DNA of 16,081 bases from Deltaproteobacteria bacterium. Lineage in GTDB: Bacteria; Desulfobacterota; Desulfarculia; Adiutricales; Adiutricaceae. Positions within the stretch are counted from its first letter, which is position 1. Every line of letters begins with the position of its first letter. The notes under the pieces were generated by a model. The model was not told where the DNA came from. It ran no database searches and was given only the letters and a program-made list of their open reading frames with translations. The position numbers and the translations under genes are program-made. Shown in pieces: positions 1 through 6,276 of the stretch. The stretch is taken from the NCBI GenBank assembly GCA_031277995.1, contig JAITLH010000200.1, forward strand, positions 1 to 16,081, written 5' to 3'.

Positions 1-70
1 AAGGGCCCTAGGGGGCTTACGGAGCCCTTGGCGACCGTTTGGGCGCGGCCAAAACCGGGGGGGTTTGGAA

Positions 71-115
71 AAAAGAAAGAAATAAAACCGCCCTGGGAGG
101 GGTCCCAGGGCGGTT
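71..115 (-). terminator. Intrinsic terminator of the transporter/malic enzyme operon
   Basis: A perfect 13-bp inverted repeat pairs 86-98 with 103-115 around a four-base loop. Read on the minus strand, the stem is followed at once by a long T-rich tract (about 71-85). It lies 66 bases past the malic enzyme stop codon in the right orientation, so it is the probable end of the minus-strand transcript. Confidence 0.88.
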
Positions 116-125
116 GGGGTTTGGG

Positions 126-150
126 AGTTAAAGGCGCCCAGGCGCTTTTT
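126..150. terminator. Second, weaker hairpin downstream of malic enzyme
   Basis: The stem GCGC (134-137) pairs with GCGC (142-145), extended by A-T and one G-T pair on each side, with T5 at 146-150. The better T-run is on the plus strand; on the minus strand the hairpin is followed only by TTTAA. It may help end transcription entering from either side, but the 86-115 hairpin is the main signal. Confidence 0.4.
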
Positions 151-181
151 GCCCCAAGGAGTTAAGGGTTAGCCGTTTTTG

Positions 182-1369
182 TTAGCTGGCCAGGGCGGAC
201 TTTCTGGCCACGCCCGTTTGGATGGCCGCCTCGGCCACGGCTTTGGCCACGGCGTCTTTGACCCGGGGGTCAAAGGCGGCGGGGAGGATGTATTCGGGCT
301 TAAGCTCGCCGTTGGCGACCAGGCTCGCGATGGCCCGGGCGGCGGCGATCTTCATTTCGTCGTTAATGTCCTTGGCCCGGACGTCAAAGACGCCCCGGAA
401 GATGCCGGGGAAGGCCAAAACGTTATTGATCTGGTTGGGGAAGTCGCTGCGGCCCGTCCCGACCACGGCCGCGCCGGCCTCGAAGGCCAGATCGGGCATG
501 ATCTCGGGGGTGGGGTTGGCCATGGGGAAAACGATGGCCTTGGGGGCCATGGAGGCGACCATCTCCTTAGTGAGAACGCCGGGGCTGGAAACGCCGATAA
601 AAACGTCGGCGCCTTTGATGACCTCGGCCATGGTGCCTTTTTTACCCAGGAGGTTGGAGATCTCGGCCATGGCCACTTTCTCGGGGTTGAGGTTGTCGCG
701 GCCTTTGTAGATGGCCCCCTGGCGATCGCAGAGGATGACGTCCTTTAAGCCCATGGCCATAAGAAGCTTTATGATGGCCACCCCGGCCGCCCCGGCGCCG
801 CTGGTGACGACGGAGATTTTGGAGATGTCTTTGTCCACGACCCTTAGGGCGTTCATTAGGGCGGCCAAAACCACCACGGCCGTCCCATGCTGATCGTCAT
901 GGAAGATGGGGATGTCGCAGCGCTCCTTTAGCTTTCTTTCGATCTCAAAGCAGCGGGGGGCGGAGATGTCTTCGAGGTTGATTCCGCCAAAGCTTCCGGC
1001 CAAAAGGGCCACGGTATCGACGATGACGTCAACCTCCTTGGAACGGATGCAAAGGGGCACGGCGTCCACGTCGCCAAAGGACTTAAAAAGGACGCACTTG
1101 CCTTCCATGACGGGCATGCTGGCCTCGGGGCCAATGTCGCCCAGACCCAAAACGGCGGTTCCGTCGGTCACCACGGCCACGGTATTCCACCGGCCGGTCA
1201 GTTCGTAGCTAAGTTCGGGCTCTTTTTGGATTTCCAAGCAAGGCTGGGCCACCCCGGGGGTGTAAGCGATGGAAAGATCGTCTTTGCTGGCGATGGGCAT
1301 TTTCGGTACGGTGGCCATTTTGCCTTTCCATAGGCGATGCATCTTGACGGCTTCTTCCGCGTAGTTCAT
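182..1369 (-). CDS. Malic enzyme, short single-domain form (NAD(P)-dependent, decarboxylating)
   Basis: This enzyme converts malate to pyruvate and CO2 while reducing NAD(P)+ in the cytoplasm. At 395 residues it matches the short bacterial malic enzymes and lacks the C-terminal phosphotransacetylase-like half of the long MaeB form. Visible motifs are the catalytic tyrosine segment AYTPGVA (Tyr36), the lysine in MEGK (Lys91), the metal ligands in NLEDISAP (Glu133, Asp134) and FHDDQHGTA (Asp158-159), the dinucleotide-binding loop GAGAAG (191-196) with an acidic residue ending the next strand (Asp215), and NPTPE (285-289). The start has GGAGG (1377-1381) seven bases upstream. It lies 108 bases downstream of a hydroxycarboxylate transporter on the same strand, which supports malate as substrate. 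Function is secure; cofactor choice (NAD or NADP) cannot be decided by eye. Confidence 0.95.
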   Translation of the reverse strand: MNYAEEAVKMHRLWKGKMATVPKMPIASKDDLSIAYTPGVAQPCLEIQKEPELSYELTGRWNTVAVVTDGTAVLGLGDIGPEASMPVMEGKCVLFKSFGDVDAVPLCIRSKEVDVIVDTVALLAGSFGGINLEDISAPRCFEIERKLKERCDIPIFHDDQHGTAVVVLAALMNALRVVDKDISKISVVTSGAGAAGVAIIKLLMAMGLKDVILCDRQGAIYKGRDNLNPEKVAMAEISNLLGKKGTMAEVIKGADVFIGVSSPGVLTKEMVASMAPKAIVFPMANPTPEIMPDLAFEAGAAVVGTGRSDFPNQINNVLAFPGIFRGVFDVRAKDINDEMKIAAARAIASLVANGELKPEYILPAAFDPRVKDAVAKAVAEAAIQTGVARKSALAS

Positions 1370-1436
1370 TAGGGTTCCTCCAAATTCTATATGTTTAGGC
1401 CATTTTTTTGGCCGCGGGTAAACGGTGTCGGTTTTT

Positions 1437-1470
1437 TTCGAGCCGCCGTTTTTTTCGGCGGCGGCTCGAA
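1437..1470 (-). other. Intercistronic stem-loop between transporter and malic enzyme
   Basis: A perfect 12-bp GC-rich inverted repeat (1437-1448 with 1459-1470) encloses a ten-base loop, just after the transporter stop codon. On the transcribed minus strand it is followed by A7, not T, so it is not a normal intrinsic terminator. A second small inverted repeat, GGCCA/TGGCC, lies at about 1409-1424. The likely role is mRNA protection or processing that sets the ratio of the two products. Confidence 0.5.
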
Positions 1471-1477
1471 GGCTGGT

Positions 1478-2821
1478 TTAGGCGAAAAACTGCAGTATGA
1501 TACTGGAAAGAATCAACATGAAAGCTCCGCCGATACGCGAGGAGATCTGGGCGAAAGGCATAAGTTCCATGCGTTTCGAGGCCGAGAGAACGGCCACGTC
1601 GCCGGTGCCGCCCATGTTGGCCATGCAAAGCCCGCCGGTGATGGCCGATTCAATGGGGAAGAATCCGACGAAACGGCCAACCACGCCGGCGCCGATGATG
1701 GCCCCGAAAACGGTGACGCTAACCAAAAGTAGGTACTGGCCCGAAAAAGCGGCGGCCACTTCCGGAAGGCTCGTGTAGGCCACGCCGATGCCGACCAAAA
1801 GGACGCCGGTCAAGTTTTTCATGACGAACTGGAACCACTGGTAGCAGCAGATCTCAAGTTTCGGATTAATCAGGCCGCTAACCTTAACCAAGGCCACGGA
1901 GAGGATCATCCAGGCGTAGCCGTGAATGATCGGGAAAATCATGTTCAAAATGGCGCCGAAGGCGAAAAAGGTCGTGGCGATCATAAGGCCCGTGCCCATC
2001 TTGATTAAGTCGATGTCGTCGCGGGTCTTTTGAAGTTCGTTATCGAGTTGGACTTCTTCGTTGGCCTTGGCGTCACCCAAAATCATGAGCTGGCCCGCGC
2101 CGCTGATTTTCTTGTAAACCTTTCCGATTCTGTCCAAAACGCCGCCCATGACGATGGCCAAAGCGTTACCCAAGGCCACGGCCGGAACCATGATGGAGAG
2201 CATTTTGGCCGGGTCGGTGCCCAGGCCTTCGCCGAAAATCTTCGACAAGGGCACGGCGCCGGCGCCCATGCCGCCGCCCATGATGGGAATGCTGACAAAG
2301 AAGATGGCTTCCTTGGCCCCGTAGCCGGTGAACCAACCAATCAGGCCGCATAAGGTCAAAGACACGGCCACGCCGCCCAAGATGACCGGAAGGTACCTAA
2401 AGGCGGCCTTAATCAAGAGCTGGCGATTCATGCCCATGATGGAGCCGGTAATCAAAGCGGCGATGTAAAAATCGAGAAAACCCCCGCCCTTCATGAAGAC
2501 CGTCATGGTGTCAATCGAAGCCTGGGGCAGGAAATTGAAAGTGCACAAAGCGGCCGAGCCAAAAATGATGACGATGGCCCCGCCGCCCAAAAAGGTGTTG
2601 ATGATGGGGGTTTTCTCTCCCACCAAGTTAAAGACCGTTCCAATCACGATCATTAAAGGAAAGGCGCCTATCATGCCCGAGGGTAGCTTACCAAGGTAAG
2701 TAGCCACCAGCACGGCTAGGCTAAATATGGCAAAATAATACCACGGCATCCCGTACAATTGAAAGGTGGTCTTGGCTGGGGCCACCATCGTGGGGCTTAG
2801 GGCGTTGGTGTTTTCGAGCAT
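1478..2821 (-). CDS. 2-hydroxycarboxylate transporter family Na+ symporter (malate/citrate type)
   Basis: A 447-residue, very hydrophobic membrane protein of the 2HCT family (CitS, CimH, MleP relatives), which imports malate or citrate with sodium or in exchange. The two re-entrant-loop motifs are both present: GGGMGAG at 182-188 and NMGGTG at 402-407. The C-terminal signature ISSRIGG contains Arg429, aligning with the carboxylate-binding Arg428 of CitS. At the position of CitS Arg402 this protein has Met403, an arrangement I associate with malate rather than citrate members. A cytoplasmic charged loop at about 245-275 divides the two halves. The start has AGGAG (2830-2834) eight bases upstream. 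It is the first gene of an operon with malic enzyme and is divergent from a CitA/DcuS-type two-component system, so malate is the likely substrate. Family call is firm; substrate is inferred. Confidence 0.93.
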   Translation of the reverse strand: MLENTNALSPTMVAPAKTTFQLYGMPWYYFAIFSLAVLVATYLGKLPSGMIGAFPLMIVIGTVFNLVGEKTPIINTFLGGGAIVIIFGSAALCTFNFLPQASIDTMTVFMKGGGFLDFYIAALITGSIMGMNRQLLIKAAFRYLPVILGGVAVSLTLCGLIGWFTGYGAKEAIFFVSIPIMGGGMGAGAVPLSKIFGEGLGTDPAKMLSIMVPAVALGNALAIVMGGVLDRIGKVYKKISGAGQLMILGDAKANEEVQLDNELQKTRDDIDLIKMGTGLMIATTFFAFGAILNMIFPIIHGYAWMILSVALVKVSGLINPKLEICCYQWFQFVMKNLTGVLLVGIGVAYTSLPEVAAAFSGQYLLLVSVTVFGAIIGAGVVGRFVGFFPIESAITGGLCMANMGGTGDVAVLSASKRMELMPFAQISSRIGGAFMLILSSIILQFFA

Positions 2822-2877
2822 GCTTTAGTCTCCTATGCTTAAAGAAATCTAAGAACGATTGCTTTTTGGTATGTTCC

Positions 2878-2898
2878 AAAAACCGGGCCGTCCGGTTT
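2878..2898 (-). promoter_or_regulatory. Leader hairpin of the transporter transcript
   Basis: AAACCGG (2880-2886) pairs with CCGGTTT (2892-2898) around a five-base loop. On the minus strand the stem runs into T5. It lies between the likely promoter and the transporter ribosome site. It could be a weak terminator/attenuator or simply a stabilising 5' hairpin. Confidence 0.4.
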
Positions 2899-2908
2899 CA
2901 TGCGTAAA

Positions 2909-2937
2909 ATATTAATCCTGTCACATTTTCTTGACTA
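2909..2937 (-). promoter_or_regulatory. Candidate promoter of the transporter/malic enzyme operon
   Basis: On the minus strand TAGTCA (2932-2937) is separated by 17 bases from TAATAT (2909-2914). Each box matches the housekeeping consensus at four of six positions. The weak -35 fits an activator-dependent promoter, and GAAAGTAA repeats lie just upstream of it. The prediction is by eye only. Confidence 0.35.
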
Positions 2938-2944
2938 GCCATAT

Positions 2945-3102
2945 GAAAGTAATGAAACCTTAGGAAAGTAAAAAAAATAAAAACGCGCCGGGCCTTTTCG
3001 ATTAAAGGCGCCAAAAAGCTCATTAAATTTCCTTGGCCGCTTGGAAATTCCCGTTGTTTTTTTTAACTTTCAAACCGGGTTTTTAAAGTTAGGAAAGTAA
3101 AA
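2945..3102. repeat. GAAAGTAA direct repeats, candidate response-regulator sites
   Basis: GAAAGTAA occurs at 2945-2952, 2964-2971 and 3093-3100. The last two copies sit in the longer exact repeat TTAGGAAAGTAAAA (2960-2973 and 3089-3102). The first two are 19 bases apart, about two helical turns, and begin eight bases upstream of the candidate -35 box of the transporter promoter, the usual place for an activator. Confidence 0.45.
2973..3013 (-). terminator. Terminator-like hairpin upstream of the transporter promoter
   Basis: On the minus strand GCGCC and GGCGC arms (or an alternative GCCTTT/AAAGGC stem, 2992-2997 with 3004-3009) are followed by a T-rich stretch, TTTTTATTTTTTTT. No minus-strand gene precedes it, so it would either block stray transcription from the divergent region or act as an attenuator if a promoter lies further upstream. 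Confidence 0.4.
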
Positions 3103-3134
3103 TTAATTTGTCAAAACGCTTTTTTTAGACAAAT

Positions 3135-3251
3135 GGTTTGGGCCAAACCCGAGGGGCCCTAACGGTGACCCGGGGGTCCAAAAGGCCCGGCGCCTGGGCC
3201 CTTTGGGGACTTTTTCAAAAAAACGGGGCGGGTTTTCCAAGGGGGGCTTGG
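3135..3251. repeat. Cluster of short GC-rich inverted repeats
   Basis: Four separate inverted repeats lie in 117 bases: GGTTTG/CAAACC (3135-3149), GACCC/GGGTC (3167-3178), GGCCC/GGGCC with flanking A and T extensions (3181-3204), and CCAAG/CTTGG (3237-3251). The cluster contrasts with the AT-rich flanks. Confidence 0.45.
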
Positions 3252-3252
3252 C

Positions 3253-3277
3253 GGGGCTTTGGGGCGGGGCTTTGGGG
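3253..3277 (+). other. Putative four-tetrad G-quadruplex
   Basis: Four GGGG tracts (3253-3256, 3261-3264, 3266-3269, 3274-3277) are separated by loops of four, one and four bases. A further six-G tract (3241-3246) lies upstream as a spare. The core is an exact 13-bp tandem duplication (3252-3264 and 3265-3277). It is on the sense strand, 278 bases before the kinase start. Confidence 0.55.
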
Positions 3278-3288
3278 CGACCCATTTT

Positions 3289-3314
3289 GACCGGCTTTTT
3301 GAAAAAAAGCGGGT
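3289..3314 (+). repeat. Inverted repeat downstream of the G-rich element
   Basis: GACC-G-GCTTTTT pairs with AAAAAGC-G-GGTC with one internal G/G mismatch and a three-base loop. It follows the G-rich element directly. No T-run follows, so it is not a plus-strand terminator. Confidence 0.35.
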
Positions 3315-3518
3315 CGGGAATTTTGGCCAGGTTAATTCTGGGTATTTTCTTTTATGGTTCATTTTGGGTATTATAGCCAAAGCCAAGGCGCGGCTCTTTT
3401 CTGGTTTTGATTTTTTGGATTAAGGTAACGAGAGTGGAACGCTAACTTGGCTTAAGCGCCCTAGATAGGGTTAAATTTTTTTTGGTTTAGGGACTAAATA
3501 TTTATTTTGATTTTTTAG

Positions 3519-3533
3519 CCACCCTTTCGGTGG
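3519..3533 (+). other. Small hairpin in the kinase leader
   Basis: CCACC (3519-3523) pairs with GGTGG (3529-3533) around CTTTC, ending 21 bases before the kinase ATG. The kinase has no clear Shine-Dalgarno sequence, so this stem may influence ribosome access. Confidence 0.3.
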
Positions 3534-3554
3534 TATTTTAGATAGAGCTTTCGC

Positions 3555-5234
3555 ATGAAATTAGTGGCCAAAATGATATGGCTGGACGTCCTTTTGGTCT
3601 CGGCCATGCTTTTATTGACCGTGGGTTTGGCGGCCCGGCATAGCGTGGGTTTGCTGGAAATCTATCTGGTCCATAACCTTAACAGCGTGGCCAGGATCTT
3701 GGCCACGAGCCAACCCATCATCGACGCCTTGAAGGCCGGGGAAATAACCCCGGAGTTGGACCGGTATTTGGACGACATCATCGCCGCCGACAGTAACATT
3801 GACGTCATTACCCTGGCCAAAATGGACTCCTTTCGGATCTACCATCCGGTCAAGACCAGGATTGGGGAAAAGTTTCAAGGCGGCGACGAGGGCCGATCTT
3901 TATTGGGCGAAAACTATTCCTCCGAGGCCGAGGGGACCTTGGGTTTTCAAAAGCGCTATTTTTACCCCATTTTCGACCAAGACGGTACGCAGCTTGGCTT
4001 CGTGCACGTCAGCATGCTCATGGAAAACCTGGAGCGCTTAAGAAACCAGATCTTGATCGTACATCTCCAGACCATGGTGGCCGTGTTTCTGGTCGGGGTC
4101 GTGGCCGCGGTTTTCCTGGCCGCGAACATCAAAAGATCCCTTCTGGGCTTTGAACCCTACCAGATCGCCTCGAGCTTTCTGAAAAGGGGAGAAATAATGG
4201 ACTCGTTGGAGGAAGGCCTTTTGGCCATAGACGAAAGGGGCTCGGTAATCCTCCAAAACGACGCCGCCTCGCGCATGCTGGAAAGCGCCCAGAAGGACTT
4301 GACCGGAAAGGACATAGACGAACACTACCCGCAGTTTAAGCTAAAGGACACCTTGGCCGGCCTAAAGGATCATAACCGCTCGGTGGCTTTAAACGACCAA
4401 GTCATCATCTGCGATCGCCTGCCCATCCATAGCGGCAACCAAGTAATCGGGGCCATGGCCATTTTGCGCGACCGAACGGAGGTCACTAAACTTGCCGAAG
4501 AAATCACCGGCTTTAACCATGTTCTGGACGCCCTTAGAAGCAACACCCACGAGTTCATGAACCAATTGCACGTAATTTTGGGCTTACTCCAAAGCGCCGA
4601 ATACGAGGAAGCCAAGCGCTTCATAACCCAAATCGGGCAGGTCCAAAGCGCCAGCGTTTCGACGGTGGCCAAAAACATCGATAACCGCGTCCTGGCCGCC
4701 CTAATCATGGGAAAAATCAGCCGCTGCCAAGAACTGGGCATTCGGATGACCGTCCAGCCCCATAGCACCATCCCCAGGCACAGCCTGTTTCTTTCCACCC
4801 AATCGCTTTTGACGGTCGTGGGAAATTTGGTCGAAAACGCCATCGAGGCCATAAACGCCAAGGCCGATCCCGAGGCCGACGACGCCATCTCGCTTCTCAT
4901 TTACGAGGATAAGCAAAGCCTCCTAATTACCATAGACGACACGGGGATTGGCCTAACCCAGGACGAGATCGCCAAAATGTCCCAAACCGGTTACACCACC
5001 AAGGGCGCCGGGCGGGGAACGGGCCTGGGCTTAGTTAGGGGCCTAGTCCAATCATCCTGTGGGGAATTTTCCATCGAGTCCGAAAAAGGCGTGGGCACTT
5101 CCATGATTTTGACCTTCACCACCACCCGCCCCGGCCGCAAGGCCGCGAGGGAGGCGGAACCGGAAGTTAAGGGCCCCGAAGGAACCGACGGGACCGAAAG
5201 AACCGACGTGACCGAGGGGGCGGCCAGCGCCTAA
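3555..5234 (+). CDS. CitA/DcuS-family sensor histidine kinase
   Basis: A 559-residue inner-membrane kinase predicted to sense external citrate, malate or another C4-dicarboxylate. Transmembrane segments lie at about 8-28 and 171-190. Between them is the CitA/DcuS-type extracytoplasmic PAS-like sensor. Arg94 and His97 (RIYHP) and Arg134/Phe136 (RYF) match the carboxylate-binding positions known in DcuS. A cytoplasmic PAS domain spans about 213-305. The kinase core has the H-box with phospho-acceptor His332 (NTHEFMNQ), N-box NLVENAIEA (424-432), G1 DDTGIGL (461-467) and G2 GRGTGLGL (486-493). The C-terminal tail after 525 is charged and contains an 18-base tandem duplication. No strong ribosome site precedes the ATG; Met7 has none either, so the first ATG is kept. 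The partner is the response regulator 153 bases downstream. Ligand is inferred, family is firm. Confidence 0.94.
   Translation: MKLVAKMIWLDVLLVSAMLLLTVGLAARHSVGLLEIYLVHNLNSVARILATSQPIIDALKAGEITPELDRYLDDIIAADSNIDVITLAKMDSFRIYHPVKTRIGEKFQGGDEGRSLLGENYSSEAEGTLGFQKRYFYPIFDQDGTQLGFVHVSMLMENLERLRNQILIVHLQTMVAVFLVGVVAAVFLAANIKRSLLGFEPYQIASSFLKRGEIMDSLEEGLLAIDERGSVILQNDAASRMLESAQKDLTGKDIDEHYPQFKLKDTLAGLKDHNRSVALNDQVIICDRLPIHSGNQVIGAMAILRDRTEVTKLAEEITGFNHVLDALRSNTHEFMNQLHVILGLLQSAEYEEAKRFITQIGQVQSASVSTVAKNIDNRVLAALIMGKISRCQELGIRMTVQPHSTIPRHSLFLSTQSLLTVVGNLVENAIEAINAKADPEADDAISLLIYEDKQSLLITIDDTGIGLTQDEIAKMSQTGYTTKGAGRGTGLGLVRGLVQSSCGEFSIESEKGVGTSMILTFTTTRPGRKAAREAEPEVKGPEGTDGTERTDVTEGAASA
5182..5217 (+). 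repeat. 18-bp tandem duplication in the kinase C-terminal tail
   Basis: Two near-identical 18-base units (5182-5199, 5200-5217) share GAACCGACG and GACCGA and encode GTDGTE-RTDVTE-like hexapeptides after the catalytic domain. The tail is probably disordered. The duplication keeps the frame and does not touch the ATP site. Confidence 0.6.
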
Positions 5235-5263
5235 AAACTTGGGGCGGAAGGTTAGCCTATTTT

Positions 5264-5293
5264 GGCGCCGGGCCAAGGCGCCGCGTTTTTTTT
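5264..5293 (+). terminator. Terminator-like element between kinase and response regulator
   Basis: GGCGCC (5264-5269) pairs with GGCGCC (5277-5282) around a seven-base loop, followed by GCG and T8 (5286-5293). The stem is only six bp, so leaky termination is more likely than a full stop. It would lower regulator expression relative to the kinase or uncouple the two genes. Confidence 0.5.
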
Positions 5294-5341
5294 GTGGGGG
5301 GATTGGAGTTAGGAAGGTTTAAGCGCTTTTGGCATCACGGA

Positions 5342-5360
5342 CGTTTTTTTTAAAAAAACG
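5342..5360. repeat. T8/A7 palindrome before the response regulator
   Basis: A CG dinucleotide, T8, A7 and another CG form a nearly perfect palindrome ending 27 bases before the GTG start. It could be a hairpin in the leader or a bent, regulator-binding tract. Confidence 0.4.
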
Positions 5361-5387
5361 CGAAATCGTCGACAGGGAGGAAACCCA

Positions 5388-6098
5388 GTGACCGCAAACC
5401 TCAAGGTCATAATCGTCGAGGACGACCCAATGGTCGCGCAGATCAATAATCGTTATTTGGAAAAGGTTCCGGGAATGGCTTTGGCCGGGGTCTTCGCCAA
5501 CGGCAAATTGGCCATAGAATACTTGGAAAAAAACAAAGTCGACTTGGCCGTCCTGGACGTGTACATGCCGGAATTGAACGGCTTGGAACTCCTAAGGCTA
5601 ATGCGCCGGCAGGGCTTGCAAACGGAAGTAATCATGGTCACGGCGGCCAACGATTCCAAGCAGGTTGACGAGTTTTTAAAACTGGGCGTGGTCGATTATT
5701 TGGTCAAGCCCTTTAGCGAGGATCGCTTTATCGAGGCCCTAAAAAAATGCCGGGAGCGCATCCGCATGGCCGGAAGCGGGGACGAACTAACCCAGCAGGC
5801 CATAGACAGCTTACTGGGCACCCGGGGCGGCAAGGAAGCCTCGGGTCCGGGAAAATTTCGAAAGGAACAAATAGACACGCCCAAGGGCCTGCAGCCCTCG
5901 ACCTTGGAACTTATCCTATCGGCCTTGGAAGACGGCCAAGGCGGCTACCGGGGTTGCGAGGAACTGGCCAGTAACGTGGGCTTGTCCAAGGTGACCGTCA
6001 GGCGTTACCTTAACCACTTGGCCGAAAGGGGCCAGGTGGAAAGCTCGGTTGACTACGATACCGGCGGTAGGCCCAGCGTCAAGTATAAGCTTAAATGA
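5388..6098 (+). CDS. CitB/DcuR-family response regulator
   Basis: A 236-residue transcription regulator, the cognate partner of the upstream kinase. The receiver domain (about 5-122) has the acidic pocket Glu11/Asp12/Asp13, phospho-acceptor Asp57 in AVLDVYMP, Thr85 and Lys107 (KPF). After a linker (about 125-168), the C-terminal domain carries a helix-turn-helix at about 188-211 and ends with the GRPSVKYKL wing common in CitB/DcuR proteins. The start is GTG, chosen because GGGAGG (5375-5380) sits seven bases before it and the receiver starts directly. The likely targets are the divergent transporter/malic enzyme operon and perhaps its own promoter. Confidence 0.94.
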   Translation: MTANLKVIIVEDDPMVAQINNRYLEKVPGMALAGVFANGKLAIEYLEKNKVDLAVLDVYMPELNGLELLRLMRRQGLQTEVIMVTAANDSKQVDEFLKLGVVDYLVKPFSEDRFIEALKKCRERIRMAGSGDELTQQAIDSLLGTRGGKEASGPGKFRKEQIDTPKGLQPSTLELILSALEDGQGGYRGCEELASNVGLSKVTVRRYLNHLAERGQVESSVDYDTGGRPSVKYKLK

Positions 6099-6153
6099 AT
6101 TTTTGGGTAATTTTGGGGACGATCGTAAAGACGCCGGCCCATTAGCGTAAGGG

Positions 6154-6215
6154 AGTTTATGATTATTTAAGTTTATCGTCAAAAGAGTTTTTAAGTTTAT
6201 AAGTTTATGATTATT
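6154..6215. repeat. AGTTTAT repeats between the regulator and the giant helicase
   Basis: AGTTTAT occurs at 6154-6160, 6170-6176, 6194-6200 and 6202-6208. The outer copies are part of an exact 14-base direct repeat, AGTTTATGATTATT (6154-6167, 6202-6215), 48 bases apart. They lie immediately upstream of a perfect TATAAT. Confidence 0.55.
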
Positions 6216-6225
6216 AGAACTAAAA

Positions 6226-6231
6226 TATAAT
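6226..6231 (+). promoter_or_regulatory. Candidate -10 box for the giant helicase gene
   Basis: A perfect TATAAT (6226-6231) has no good -35 at 17 bases; that position falls inside the AGTTTAT repeats. The predicted transcript would start near 6238 and have a leader of about 125 bases. A second weaker box, TATAAG (6351-6356), abuts the start codon. Confidence 0.35.
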
Positions 6232-6276
6232 CCCATGCCCGTAAATTCATTTGAATTTTTAGGCATGGGAAGTTTT
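6231..6276 (+). terminator. Nested inverted repeat after the response regulator
   Basis: TCCCATGCC (6231-6239) pairs with GGCATGGGA (6262-6270); inside it AAATTCA (6243-6249) pairs with TGAATTT (6252-6258). A TTTT follows at 6273-6276. It may end the two-component transcript. Because it overlaps the predicted helicase promoter start point, it may instead be an operator. Confidence 0.45.

Larger units (their letters stand above)
2822..3554. promoter_or_regulatory. Divergent control region, transporter operon versus two-component operon
   Basis: This 733-base gap has no supportable gene. Its left third is AT-rich and holds the probable transporter promoter and upstream direct repeats. Its centre (about 3130-3320) is unusually G-rich and dense in inverted repeats. 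Its right third is AT-rich again and leads to the kinase start. Open frames on the minus strand here (3103-3386) encode low-complexity Pro/Lys-rich peptides and look spurious. Confidence 0.7.

Noticed and set aside
179..1208. Several plus-strand open frames opposite malic enzyme
   Set aside because: They are antisense shadows produced by GC-rich codon bias; the minus-strand frame has all malic enzyme motifs.
3103..3386. Minus-strand frames encoding Pro/Lys-rich peptides in the divergent gap
   Set aside because: They translate the G-rich repeat element, overlap each other, and have low-complexity sequence with no recognisable domain.
3430..3455. Possible sigma-54 promoter (TGGAAC then TTGG) before the kinase
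   Set aside because: The spacing between the GG and GC elements is two bases too long and the second box is poor.
5916..6266. 116-residue minus-strand frame overlapping the response regulator end
   Set aside because: It mostly mirrors the regulator coding sequence and then runs through AT-rich repeats.
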